Assembly: GCA_035533335.1 (NCBI GenBank)
Contig: DATLUC010000135.1
Span: 1 to 32,880 of the forward strand
Direction of reading: 5' to 3'
Source of the DNA: DATKSS01 sp035533335
GTDB taxonomy: Bacteria > Chloroflexota > Dormibacteria > Dormibacterales > Dormibacteraceae
DNA length: 32,880 nucleotides
Positions 22,972 to 31,300 of this stretch are shown here, one piece after another. The notes beneath the pieces were generated by a model. That model saw only the letters and a list, made by a program, of their open reading frames with translations, made no database searches and was not told where the DNA came from. The position numbers and the translations under genes are program-made. The number at the start of each line of letters is the position of its first letter. The stretch's first letter is position 1.

Positions 22972-24077
22972 TGAAGCCGTTCACGCACCTCTACGTCCAC
23001 ATCCCGTTCTGCAAGCACAAATGCGGTTACTGCGACTTCAACGCCTACGCGCGCATGGACAGCCTGATGCCGGACTACGTCGACGCGCTGGAGCGCGAGC
23101 TGGCCGGCGCTTTAGAAAAGCATCCGTTCGGCGAGCTGGAGACCGTCTACTTCGGGGGCGGCACCCCAAGCCTTCTACCGCCGGCACTGATGACGCGCCT
23201 GCTCGACTTCATTCGCGCCAACTTCAACCTCGCCAACGGCGCGGAGTTGACGCTCGAGGCCAACCCGGCCAGCACGGACGAGGCTCGCATCGCGGCATGG
23301 CTCGAGTCCGGGGTCAACCGCTTGAGTCTGGGTGTCCAGGGGTTTGACCCGCGCGCCCTTGCCGTCCTCGAACGCAAGACCGATGGTGCGCAGGCGACCC
23401 GCGCTTTCAGGCTCGCTCGCGACATGGGGGTTTCGAACATCAGCGTCGACCTCATCTATGCGGTGCCGTTCCAGGACCGCGACACCTGGCTCGACACTCT
23501 GCGGCAGACGATCGCGCTCGGCCCCGACCACGTGTCGACGTACTGCCTCTCCTTCGAGGAGGGAACGCTCCTGTTCCGCCGCCGTGCCGAAGGTCGCCTG
23601 CCGGAGGTCGACCCGGACCTCCAGTGGGACCAGCTGGACGTGGCCTGTGCCGAGCTCGAGTCGGCAGGCTTCGGGCGCTATGAGGTCTCCAACTGGTCGA
23701 GGCCCGGCTTCGAGTCCCGCCACAACCGCGCGTACTGGCGCTGCCGCCCCGTGTACGGCGCGGGCGCAGGCGCGCACTCGTACGCCACAGATGGGGTCAC
23801 GGCCTGGCGTTGGTGGAACCTCGCCCGCCCTCGGGAATACATCGCGGCGGCGAATGAGCCGCGGGCTGAGGGCGAGGAGCTCCCGGCGCACAAGGCTGCC
23901 GCCGAGTCGCTGATGCTCGGGCTGCGCACGGTCGAGGGCATGGCTGCGCCCGAAGGCTTCGACGACGAGCTGACCCGTCTCAGCGCGGCGGGTCTGGTGG
24001 AGCGGACGGGCGGCCGGGTCGTCCCGACCCGGCGCGGCCTGGACCTACACAACCAGATCGCGCTCGCGGTACTGTAA
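22971..24077 (+). CDS. hemW: radical SAM heme chaperone HemW
   Basis: HemW is a radical-SAM protein related to oxygen-independent coproporphyrinogen oxidase, now regarded as a heme chaperone. The 368-residue protein has LYVHIPFCKHKCGYCDFNAY, with the [4Fe-4S] cysteines at 14, 18 and 21. It has ETVYFGGGTPSLL near 60, ANPAS, RLSLGVQGFDP, SVDLIYAVPFQD and the C-terminal HemW domain with HNRAYW and GAGAGAHSY. The three-cysteine CxxxCxxC set without the fourth cysteine of CPO-type HemN supports HemW. The start is the ATG at 22971; the same frame is open further upstream but that is shadow of the zinc-ribbon gene. It lies directly upstream of hrcA, a common order. Confidence 0.95.
   Translation: MKPFTHLYVHIPFCKHKCGYCDFNAYARMDSLMPDYVDALERELAGALEKHPFGELETVYFGGGTPSLLPPALMTRLLDFIRANFNLANGAELTLEANPASTDEARIAAWLESGVNRLSLGVQGFDPRALAVLERKTDGAQATRAFRLARDMGVSNISVDLIYAVPFQDRDTWLDTLRQTIALGPDHVSTYCLSFEEGTLLFRRRAEGRLPEVDPDLQWDQLDVACAELESAGFGRYEVSNWSRPGFESRHNRAYWRCRPVYGAGAGAHSYATDGVTAWRWWNLARPREYIAAANEPRAEGEELPAHKAAAESLMLGLRTVEGMAAPEGFDDELTRLSAAGLVERTGGRVVPTRRGLDLHNQIALAVL
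24070..24075 (+). promoter_or_regulatory. possible -10 box of the hrcA promoter
   Basis: TACTGT overlaps the hemW stop codon and places the transcription start at about 24082, inside the CIRCE element, which is the usual arrangement for HrcA repression. Confidence 0.35.
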
Positions 24078-24104
24078 CTAGCACTCTGGCTGCCGGAGTG
24101 CTGA
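24078..24104. promoter_or_regulatory. CIRCE operator
   Basis: CTAGCACTC (24078-24086), nine bases, then GAGTGCTGA (24096-24104). The consensus is TTAGCACTC-N9-GAGTGCTAA; each arm has one mismatch. HrcA bound here would repress hrcA-grpE-dnaJ until heat stress inactivates it. It starts directly after the hemW stop and ends seven bases before the hrcA ATG. Confidence 0.93.
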
Positions 24105-24111
24105 AAAAGAG

Positions 24112-25128
24112 ATGGAAAACAGGAAGCAGGCGATCCTCAGGGCGGTGGTGCACGAGTTCACGACCAGCGCGGTGCCGGTCGGCTCCCAGGCGCTGCAGAG
24201 CCGCTACTTCGTCAACCTCTCGTCGGCCACCATCCGCAGCGAGCTGGCTGAGCTCGCCGACCAGGGGTACCTGACCCAGCCTCATACCTCCGCCGGCCGC
24301 GTTCCGACGGATTCCGGCTACCGCTATTTCGTCGACTTCCTGATGGACGTGGAGAAGATCCCCGAGCGGGTCGGCGTCTTCATCAAAGAGGAGCTCCGCA
24401 CCGCGCCGGCCGACGTCCAGGGAATGGTGGAGAAAGTGGCCATGACCGCGGCCGCTGTGACCCAGAACGCGTCGGTCGCGAGCGCGCCACAGGGCGCGCA
24501 GGCCCGGGTCAAGCATGTCGACCTCGTGTCGCTGGAGCCTACCGAGGTCCTTCTCATCCTCCTGCTCGAGGGCAACCTCCTGCGCCAGCAGGTGGTGACC
24601 GTCGCGGAGGCGGCCAGCCAGGCCCAGCTGACCAAGCTCGCAGCGCGCCTCAACGGCTCGCTCGCCGGACGGGGCAGCGAAGAGGTCCGGCGCCACTACG
24701 ACACGGCCGCCCTCGGCCTGGAGAAGGAGCTACTCGGCCGGGTCGTGGCGGTCCTCGACATCTACGAGAAGGGCTCGGAGAGCCTGGTCGTCCACGACGG
24801 CGTCCGCAACCTGGTGCGCCAGCCGGAGTTCGCCGAGTCGTCGCGCCTGCAGCAGGTTCTGGAGGTCCTCGAGGAGACGCGCTACCTGACAGTGCTGCTC
24901 AGGCAGCTGATCGGCGAGTCCGAGCTCCAGATCGTCATCGGCTCCGAGAACGCCTCGAGCCAGCTCCAGGGATGCGCCGTCGTGCTCACGACCTACGGAC
25001 CTTCCAACCGGCTGAAGGGCGTGCTCGGGGTGATCGGTCCGACCCGTATGGCTTACAGCCAGACCGTGGCCCGGCTGCAGGCGGTGGCGCTGGCCGCGAG
25101 CGATCGCATGGCCGAGCTGGGAGTTTGA
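24112..25128 (+). CDS. hrcA: heat-inducible transcription repressor HrcA
   Basis: HrcA binds CIRCE and represses chaperone genes. The 338-residue protein has the N-terminal winged helix ENRKQAILRAVVHEFTTSAV, then VPVGSQALQSRY, LSSATIRSELAELADQGYL and QPHTSAGRVPTDSGYRYFVD. The middle GAF-like and dimerisation regions follow, and the end carries IGPTRMAYSQTVARLQAV. A CIRCE element directly upstream indicates autoregulation. The leader AAAGAG two bases before the ATG is a weak ribosome binding site. Confidence 0.96.
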   Translation: MENRKQAILRAVVHEFTTSAVPVGSQALQSRYFVNLSSATIRSELAELADQGYLTQPHTSAGRVPTDSGYRYFVDFLMDVEKIPERVGVFIKEELRTAPADVQGMVEKVAMTAAAVTQNASVASAPQGAQARVKHVDLVSLEPTEVLLILLLEGNLLRQQVVTVAEAASQAQLTKLAARLNGSLAGRGSEEVRRHYDTAALGLEKELLGRVVAVLDIYEKGSESLVVHDGVRNLVRQPEFAESSRLQQVLEVLEETRYLTVLLRQLIGESELQIVIGSENASSQLQGCAVVLTTYGPSNRLKGVLGVIGPTRMAYSQTVARLQAVALAASDRMAELGV

Positions 25129-25159
25129 GCAAGAGCCGGTTCGAGGTATCTAGTCCGAG

Positions 25160-25735
25160 ATGACCACCCGCAAGCATCCGCACGACCCCCAGGAGCCGCA
25201 CGAGGCGGAAAGTCACCGCAAGACGGCCGATCCCCTGTCGCCGGCCGGCTCTTCGATGGAGGCCAAGATCGCCGAGCTCGAGTCGGCGCTGGCAGAGGCG
25301 AAGGACCGACACCTGCGACTCGCCGCCGATTTCGACAACTACAAGAGGCGCGCACGACAGGAGCAGGCCGAGACCATCCAGCACGCGTCGGCCGAGCTGA
25401 TCGGGCGGCTCTTGCCCGGCCTGGACGCGCTCCACAATGCGCTCGAGCACAAGCCGCACGACGTCGACGAGGCTTGGTCCAAGGGCCTCGAGCTCTCGGT
25501 TCGCAAGCTGGAGGAAGCCCTTGGCGCGCACGGGCTCGAAGCGATCGAGTCGGTGGGGGCGCACTTCGACCCCAAGCTGCACGAGGCGATCGGCCACGAG
25601 GAGTCGTCCGAGCACCCCGAGGACACGGTGGTGTCGGAGCTGCGCCGCGGTTATCGCATCCGCGACCGCGTGGTGCGGCCCGCGCTCGTCAGGGTCGCCC
25701 GGCCGCCGTCCCTTCCGTCTCCCGCCAGCGAATAG
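25160..25735 (+). CDS. grpE: nucleotide exchange factor GrpE
   Basis: GrpE releases ADP from DnaK. The 191-residue protein has a disordered charged N-terminus (HPHDPQEPHEAESHRK). A long coiled coil spans about residues 33-90 (MEAKIAELESALAEAKDRHL, AADFDNYKRRARQE). The C-terminal beta domain carries GLEAIESVGAHFDPKLHEAI and VVSELRRGYRIRDRVVRPALVRVA. It lies 31 bp after hrcA and four bases before dnaJ; dnaK itself is not between them. Confidence 0.95.
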   Translation: MTTRKHPHDPQEPHEAESHRKTADPLSPAGSSMEAKIAELESALAEAKDRHLRLAADFDNYKRRARQEQAETIQHASAELIGRLLPGLDALHNALEHKPHDVDEAWSKGLELSVRKLEEALGAHGLEAIESVGAHFDPKLHEAIGHEESSEHPEDTVVSELRRGYRIRDRVVRPALVRVARPPSLPSPASE

Positions 25736-25739
25736 ATAA

Positions 25740-26852
25740 GTGGCGGTCAAGCGCGACTACTACGAGGTGCTCGGCGTGGGCCGCCAGGCCTCGCCGGACG
25801 AGCTCAAGCGCGCTTTTCGAAAGATCGCGATGGACTCGCATCCCGACCGCAACCCCGATGACGCGGCGGCGCACGCCCGGTTCGTCGAGGCCAGCGAGGC
25901 CTACGGCGTGCTTTCCGATCCCGGGCGGCGGCGCACGTACGACATGTTCGGCCACGCGGCTGTCGAATCCGGCGGAGGTCCGGCGGTCGATTTCACGGAC
26001 ATGCCGTTCGGCGACATCTTCGACACGTTTTTCGGCGGCGGCCGCTCGCGCCGGGAGCGCTCGAACCGCGGTGACGACCTCCGCTACGACCTAACCATCA
26101 CTTTCGAAGAGGCGTTCACCGGCGTCGAGAAGCAGGTGGACATAGCCCGCCTCGCGGGCTGCGGGCGCTGCTCGGGCAGCGGCGCGGAGCCGGGCAGTGG
26201 CGCGGAGACCTGTCCGGGGTGCCGCGGATCCGGCCAGGTCCGGCGCGCCGCGCAATCGATCTTCGGATCCGTCGTCACCACCGCCACCTGCCCGACCTGC
26301 TCGGGCGCCGGCCGCATCCTCCTCAACCCGTGTGTGCAGTGCCACGGCCAGGGGCGGGTCGAGACGCCGAAGCGGCTCGTGGTGAGGATCCCCGCCGGGG
26401 TCGACACCGGCTCGCAGATCAGGCTGAACGGCGAAGGCGAGGCGGGGGTTCGCGGCGGCCCGCCGGGCGACCTTTACGTGGTGCTCCGGGTCAAGTCTCA
26501 CGCCCATCTCGCCCGGCACGACCAGGACGTCGTCTACGAGCTGCGGGTCAACATGGTGCAGGCGGCGCTCGGCGACCGGATCGAGATCCCGACCCTCGAA
26601 GGCCCCGTGGAGATCGCCATCCCCGCCGGCACCCAGCACGGCCAGTCCTTCCGCCTGCAGGGCCGGGGTATGCCGGACGTGCGCGGCGGCCGCCGCGGCG
26701 ACCAGTACGTCGTGATCCAGGTCGTCATCCCCAAGGACTTCAACGCCGAGCAGAAGGCCCTTCTGCGCAAGGTGGGGGGCCTAACAGGCAAGCCGGAGAA
26801 GGTGTCCAAGGGCTTTTTCGAGAAACTTCGCGACGCCATCAGCCTGGACTGA
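25740..26852 (+). CDS. dnaJ: molecular chaperone DnaJ
   Basis: DnaJ stimulates DnaK and binds unfolded proteins. The 370-residue protein has the J domain with HPD at 34-36 and a short G/F region (PFGDIFDTFFGGG). Four zinc-binding CxxCxGxG repeats follow at about 140-205 (CGRCSGSG, CPGCRGSG, CPTCSGAG, CVQCHGQG), then the two C-terminal beta domains (RIPAGVDTGSQIRLNGEGEA; GQSFRLQGRGMPDVRG). All motifs are intact. The start is a GTG at 25740. It ends the hrcA-grpE-dnaJ unit under CIRCE control. Confidence 0.96.
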   Translation: MAVKRDYYEVLGVGRQASPDELKRAFRKIAMDSHPDRNPDDAAAHARFVEASEAYGVLSDPGRRRTYDMFGHAAVESGGGPAVDFTDMPFGDIFDTFFGGGRSRRERSNRGDDLRYDLTITFEEAFTGVEKQVDIARLAGCGRCSGSGAEPGSGAETCPGCRGSGQVRRAAQSIFGSVVTTATCPTCSGAGRILLNPCVQCHGQGRVETPKRLVVRIPAGVDTGSQIRLNGEGEAGVRGGPPGDLYVVLRVKSHAHLARHDQDVVYELRVNMVQAALGDRIEIPTLEGPVEIAIPAGTQHGQSFRLQGRGMPDVRGGRRGDQYVVIQVVIPKDFNAEQKALLRKVGGLTGKPEKVSKGFFEKLRDAISLD

Positions 26853-26893
26853 TCAGAATCCGCTGACGGCAACTTAGACTTCGATCGCATTTC

Positions 26894-27952
26894 GTGCGTT
26901 TTGAAGCCGTGAGAGGAAGGTGGCCGCGCGCTGTCGTCATGACGGCGCTCTTGGTGCTGCTAGGCGGATGCGCCCTGCCCAACTGCTCCCCGAAGACGAC
27001 GGGCAGCAACAGCGCCGCGACCACGCCCATCCCGTCGCCGTCGCCCACTCTGACTTCGCAGCTGCAGGCTTCGACGCCGCCCTTCCATGCCGGCGAGGTG
27101 GGCGTCGCCTACACACCGGTCACGCTGGCCGCGACCGGGGGCGTGCAGCCGTACACATGGACAATCACGACGGGAGCGCTGCCGGACGGCCTGACCCTCG
27201 GCTCGGACGGTTCCGTCTCCGGCACACCGACCAGGGCCGGCGGCTTCTCGTTCACGATCCAGCTGGCCGACTCAGGCGGCAGCGCGAACGCCCTGCCCGG
27301 CACGATCGCGATCGCCGCCGCCCCCGCCGCAAGCCTGGTCACCGGTTGCGCGCGCTACTGCTCGGTCGAGGTGGGCTGCGTGGACGTCTGCGGCAACTTC
27401 GGGACGCTGACCGGCGGCACGGCGCCGTTCACCTACACCATGCAGCCGGGCGGCCTCGTCCCGGTCGGCACCCACCTGAACCAGCTCTCCCTGGCCGGGA
27501 CCTTCGCGCAGAGAGCGCAGTACTGGCAGTTCAGCGTGCTGGTCACCGACGCGCTGGGCCAGACCGCTTCGATCTCTCCGACGTTCTACGTGTACCCGCA
27601 CATCTCGTTGACTAGCGGAAGCTGCCTGGGTGGCTATCCGGCAAGCTGTAGCGTGAGACTCGCGATCTCCGGCGGCACTCCGGGGGGCACGCCCACGGTG
27701 AAACTGCTGGGCGAAGCGCCATACGTGCCACCATCCGGATTCGGTCGATGCTGGCCGTCGACGACCACGCCGCCGGCGGGCTATGGCTTGAGCGTTGGCG
27801 GGGGTTACGTGACAGTCTCGATACCGCAAAAACTTGGCAGCGGGTATGGCGCGATCTGGTCCTTGCAGCTCACCGACCAGAGCGTTTGCTCGGCTGGAAC
27901 GAGCTGTCAGTCGCCCGTGGCGACCGTCGCGATCGGGGTCCAGTGCAGCTAA
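26894..27952 (+). CDS. cysteine-rich lipoprotein with an Ig-like (He_PIG-type) domain
   Basis: The 352-residue protein has a basic start and a hydrophobic stretch ending in the lipobox LLGGC (cysteine near residue 26). It would be anchored outside the membrane. After a Ser/Thr/Pro linker, one He_PIG-type Ig repeat is clear: GEVGVAYTPVTLAATGGVQP, YTWTITTGALPDGLTLGSDG, then SGTPTRAGGFSFTIQLAD. A second, less regular repeat follows (FGTLTGGTAPFTYTMQPGG). The C-terminal half holds ten cysteines in clusters, including CARYCSVEVGCVDVC, CLGGYPASC and CSAGTSC, which suggests several disulfides. I do not recognise a specific family. The start is the GTG at 26894; an ATG at 26939 is possible. It lies 41 bp after dnaJ. 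Confidence 0.75.
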   Translation: MRFEAVRGRWPRAVVMTALLVLLGGCALPNCSPKTTGSNSAATTPIPSPSPTLTSQLQASTPPFHAGEVGVAYTPVTLAATGGVQPYTWTITTGALPDGLTLGSDGSVSGTPTRAGGFSFTIQLADSGGSANALPGTIAIAAAPAASLVTGCARYCSVEVGCVDVCGNFGTLTGGTAPFTYTMQPGGLVPVGTHLNQLSLAGTFAQRAQYWQFSVLVTDALGQTASISPTFYVYPHISLTSGSCLGGYPASCSVRLAISGGTPGGTPTVKLLGEAPYVPPSGFGRCWPSTTTPPAGYGLSVGGGYVTVSIPQKLGSGYGAIWSLQLTDQSVCSAGTSCQSPVATVAIGVQCS

Positions 27953-27953
27953 A

Positions 27954-27968
27954 AGGCATAACTTGCCT
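27954..27968. repeat. small hairpin after the lipoprotein gene
   Basis: AGGCA-TAACT-TGCCT is a five-base-pair stem three bases after the stop codon's first base region. No T-run follows, so it is only a weak terminator candidate. Confidence 0.25.
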
Positions 27969-28031
27969 GCATCTGGGGTAGTTATTAGGTTCGGTGGCTT
28001 TGAAGAGCTGCCGCATATAAAGAAGGAAGAC

Positions 28032-28319
28032 GTGGCAAAGACGATCGATCTCGAACTGACCCGGGCCGAAGTGGAGGTCATGGAGCTGGAAGCCCGGCTC
28101 CGCGTGGTCCCCATGAACGACACCCAGCTCTCCGACGCCCTGAAGACCGCCCTGGCGGCCAAGAAGGAGCGCCTGGACAGGCTGCGGACGCTTCATGCCG
28201 CAGCCGGGCGGGTCAAGACCAGCGACAAGGATGGCGACGCCAACCCGCTGTACGCGGGTCGCCGGCCGCCCTTGAAGCGGACCGTCCCCCAGCGCCCGCA
28301 GGCCAAAACCAGCAAGTAG
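28032..28319 (+). CDS. small hypothetical protein with a helical core
   Basis: The 95-residue protein starts at a GTG preceded by AGAAGGA about five bases upstream. The first 55 residues look helical and charged (AKTIDLELTRAEVEVMELEA, LSDALKTALAAKKERLDRLR). The end is basic and disordered (NPLYAGRRPPLKRTVPQRPQ). I recognise no family. The upstream region (27970-28021) is AT-richer than the surroundings and holds a TATAAA at 28016-28021. If that were the -10 box, the ribosome binding site would not be in the message, so an earlier promoter is more likely. Confidence 0.6.
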   Translation: MAKTIDLELTRAEVEVMELEARLRVVPMNDTQLSDALKTALAAKKERLDRLRTLHAAAGRVKTSDKDGDANPLYAGRRPPLKRTVPQRPQAKTSK

Positions 28320-28368
28320 CGCCCCTCGGCGCCCGGGCCCCTGCGCACCGAATCGGGGGCTCGAACGT

Positions 28369-28374
28369 TATGGT
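28369..28374 (+). promoter_or_regulatory. -10 box for the GGDEF-EAL gene
   Basis: TATGGT lies eight bases before a TTG at 28383. An earlier TTG at 28374 overlaps the box, so the promoter spacing supports the later start. No Shine-Dalgarno sequence is seen. Confidence 0.4.
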
Positions 28375-28382
28375 TGGTCGAG

Positions 28383-31300
28383 TTGGCTAACCAACAGAGA
28401 GCGTCCGGGGCCCTGGGCGTAGACCCGCTTTTCGGGTCGGCCTGGGCTGCGGCGGGAATTCCGCGCCGCATGCGTTCCTGGAGCCTGACCGCGATCAACG
28501 GGATGGCCGCCCTCGCCATCATCGCCGCCGTCGCCTACCGCCTGGCCCAGGCTCATGCCCCGGCGAGCGTGCTGCGCGACGAAGTGGCCCTGATCGCGGC
28601 CGGGTTGGTCCTCGCCGCCCTCGCGATCGCCTTCCGAGCGTCTCCGACCGCCAATCAGACGCGCGTCCAGGTCGTGCTGATGATCGTCTCCGCCGCGCTG
28701 GCCGATCTCGTGCTGGGAGTCGCCGGTCGTTCGCTGGGCGAAGACCTGCCGCCTTTTGCCGCAATCAGCTTCGCCGCGATCCTGCTGCACTTCGACCTGG
28801 GACTTCATTCGCGGCAGTTCGGCTACGTCTTTGCGGTCGCCGTGGTGGCCGTCGGCGCCTTGTGGCTGTACGCGGCGACCGAGCTCATGGTCTCCGTTGG
28901 AACGATCGCGATCTGGACCCTGGTGCTGCTCGGCCTGGGCCTGCTCGCCTACCTGACGAGCCGGGCGGTCGAGCGAGACCTCAGCATCCACGTGGAGCGC
29001 CAGGCCTCCATGCTCGCGGCGCTTAGCGAGCTGGGCGAGGGCCTACTCCTGACCGAGAACGGCAAGTTCGTCGCGGGCAATGAGGCATACCTCACCCTCA
29101 CCGGGTACTCGCGCGAGGAGCTCGCCGGCTTTCCGACCCTCATCGACCTGGCCGGCCCCGAGGAGCGCGATGAGCTTGCGGCGAACCTCGCGCGAAGGCT
29201 CGCCGGCGGCGACGTTCCGCTTCGCTACAGCTCGACGATGATCGCCAAGGGGGGCCGGCGGGTGGCCGTCGAGGTCGCCATCCACCGCTTGACCGCGACC
29301 GGAAACGAGGTCCTGCTGACGCTCGTCAACGATGTGAGCGAGCGCACCCGCGCCGAGGCTGCCGAGCGCGAGACCGAGACCCGGTTCCGCACCCTCTTCG
29401 AGCAGGCGCAGGCCGGCATGGCCTTCACCGGCCTGGACGGCCAGATCACGACCGTCAACGAGGCTTTCTGCCAGCTCGTCGGCTATGACGCGACCGAGCT
29501 GCGAAGCCTCTCCTTGCCGGACATCACGCATCCCGACGACACCGTCCCGCTGCAGGACGCGATGCGCCAGATGCTGGCCGGCGAGGAGGAGGGCGTGCAC
29601 TTCGAGAAGCGCTACACGCGAAAGGACGGCGACCCGGTGTGGGTCGACCTGGCGATGCGCCTGGTGCGGGGTGCCGACCACAAGCCGATGTACTTCCAGA
29701 CGGTGGCGGTCAACATCCGCGACCGCAAGCGAGCCGAGGTTCTGCAGGCCGCTCGGTTCGCCGTCACCCAGGCCCTGGTCACCTCACCCGGGTGGGAGAG
29801 GGCGGCGCCGGGCGTGCTCGAAGGCCTGTGCCGGACGCTCGACTGGGAGCTCGCCGAGTACTGGGAGGTCGACGCCGAGCGCGAGGCGATGCACTTTGGC
29901 GCCTCGTGGAAAAGGCCGGGGCGGGACACTTCCGTCTACGAAGCGACCGCCCCGCAGGCGAGCTACCGGCGTGGCGAGGGGTTGGCCGGCCAGGTATGGG
30001 AGTCCGGCGCGCCGGTAGCCATGCCCGACCTGGCGGGCGACAGCTCGCCGCGCTCAGCGGCCGCGCTCGCTGCGGGGCTCCACGGCATCGTCGGCTTCCC
30101 GGTCCGCAGCGGCCGGCGCGTGGTCGGGATGATCTCCCTCCACAGCTGGGCCCCGCGCGACCTGGACGAAGGGCTGGTCGCCGTGATGAACGACGTGGGC
30201 TCGCAGATCGGCGAGTTCGTCGAGCGCAAGCGCGCCGAGATCGCGCTGCAGGAGAGCGAGAAGCGCATGCGGTCCGTGCTGGACAACGTTTCGGACGGGC
30301 TCGCCACCATCGACAGCTCAGGCGTCATCGAGACGGCCAACCCGGCGGTCATCAAGCTGTTCGGCTACGCCGAGGAAGAGCTGGGCGGCCAGCACGCCGA
30401 CATCCTCATCGCCACCACCCACCGCAGCGCGTTCGACAACTACCTCCAGCGCCGGCTCAAGCTCGACATTCCCGTGAGCGGCGCCCACGAGACCATGGGC
30501 AAACGCAAGAACGGAAGCCTGTTCCCGCTGGAGTTCGTCGTCAGCTCAATGCAGGTCGGCTCGCGGCACATGTTCATCGCCACGCTTCGCGACATCTCGG
30601 AGCGCAAGGCGCACACCGATGCGTTGGAGTACCAGGCCCTGCACGACGCGCTGACCGGGCTGCCCAACCGAAGCCTGTTCGGCGACCGCTTGAGACAGGC
30701 GTTGCTCTCCGCGCGCCGCAACCAGAAGATGTTCGGAGTGCTGCTCCTCGACCTCGACCGGTTCAAGGACATCAACGATGCGCTCGGCCACGACCGCGGC
30801 GACAGCCTCTTGCAGGAGGTGACGGCGCGACTGCGCGGAGTACTGCGCGCCACGGACACCATCGCGCGGCTGGGCGGCGACGAGTTCGCGGTGCTGACCA
30901 TCGACGCGCGGCACCCCGACGACGTGGTGGCGACGGCCAAGAAGATCCTCGCCTCGCTCGAAGGTCCTTTCGCCATCGCCGACCAGATGGTCGAGACCGG
31001 CGCTTCGATCGGTATCGCGATGTACCCGGTGCATGGCGACGATCCCAGCACTCTCTTGCGCCGGGCAGACGTCGCGATGTACGTAGCCAAGCGCGCCGGC
31101 GGCGGACATGCCGTCTACGCGCCGGAACAGGAGGCGCAGACCCTGCGGCGCTCGGGCCTGGCCGGTGAGCTGCGCCGCTCGATCCCGCAGGGCGAGCTCG
31201 TGCTCCACTACCAGCCGCAGGTCACGCTGGCGACCGGTGCCATCCATTCGGTCGAGGCCCTGGTGCGCTGGAACCATCCGCGCGAGGGCCTGATGCCGCC

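Noticed and set aside
28321..28360. GCCCC...GGGGC pairing after the small hypothetical gene considered as a terminator.
   Set aside because: The arms are far apart, GC-rich by background, and no T-run follows.
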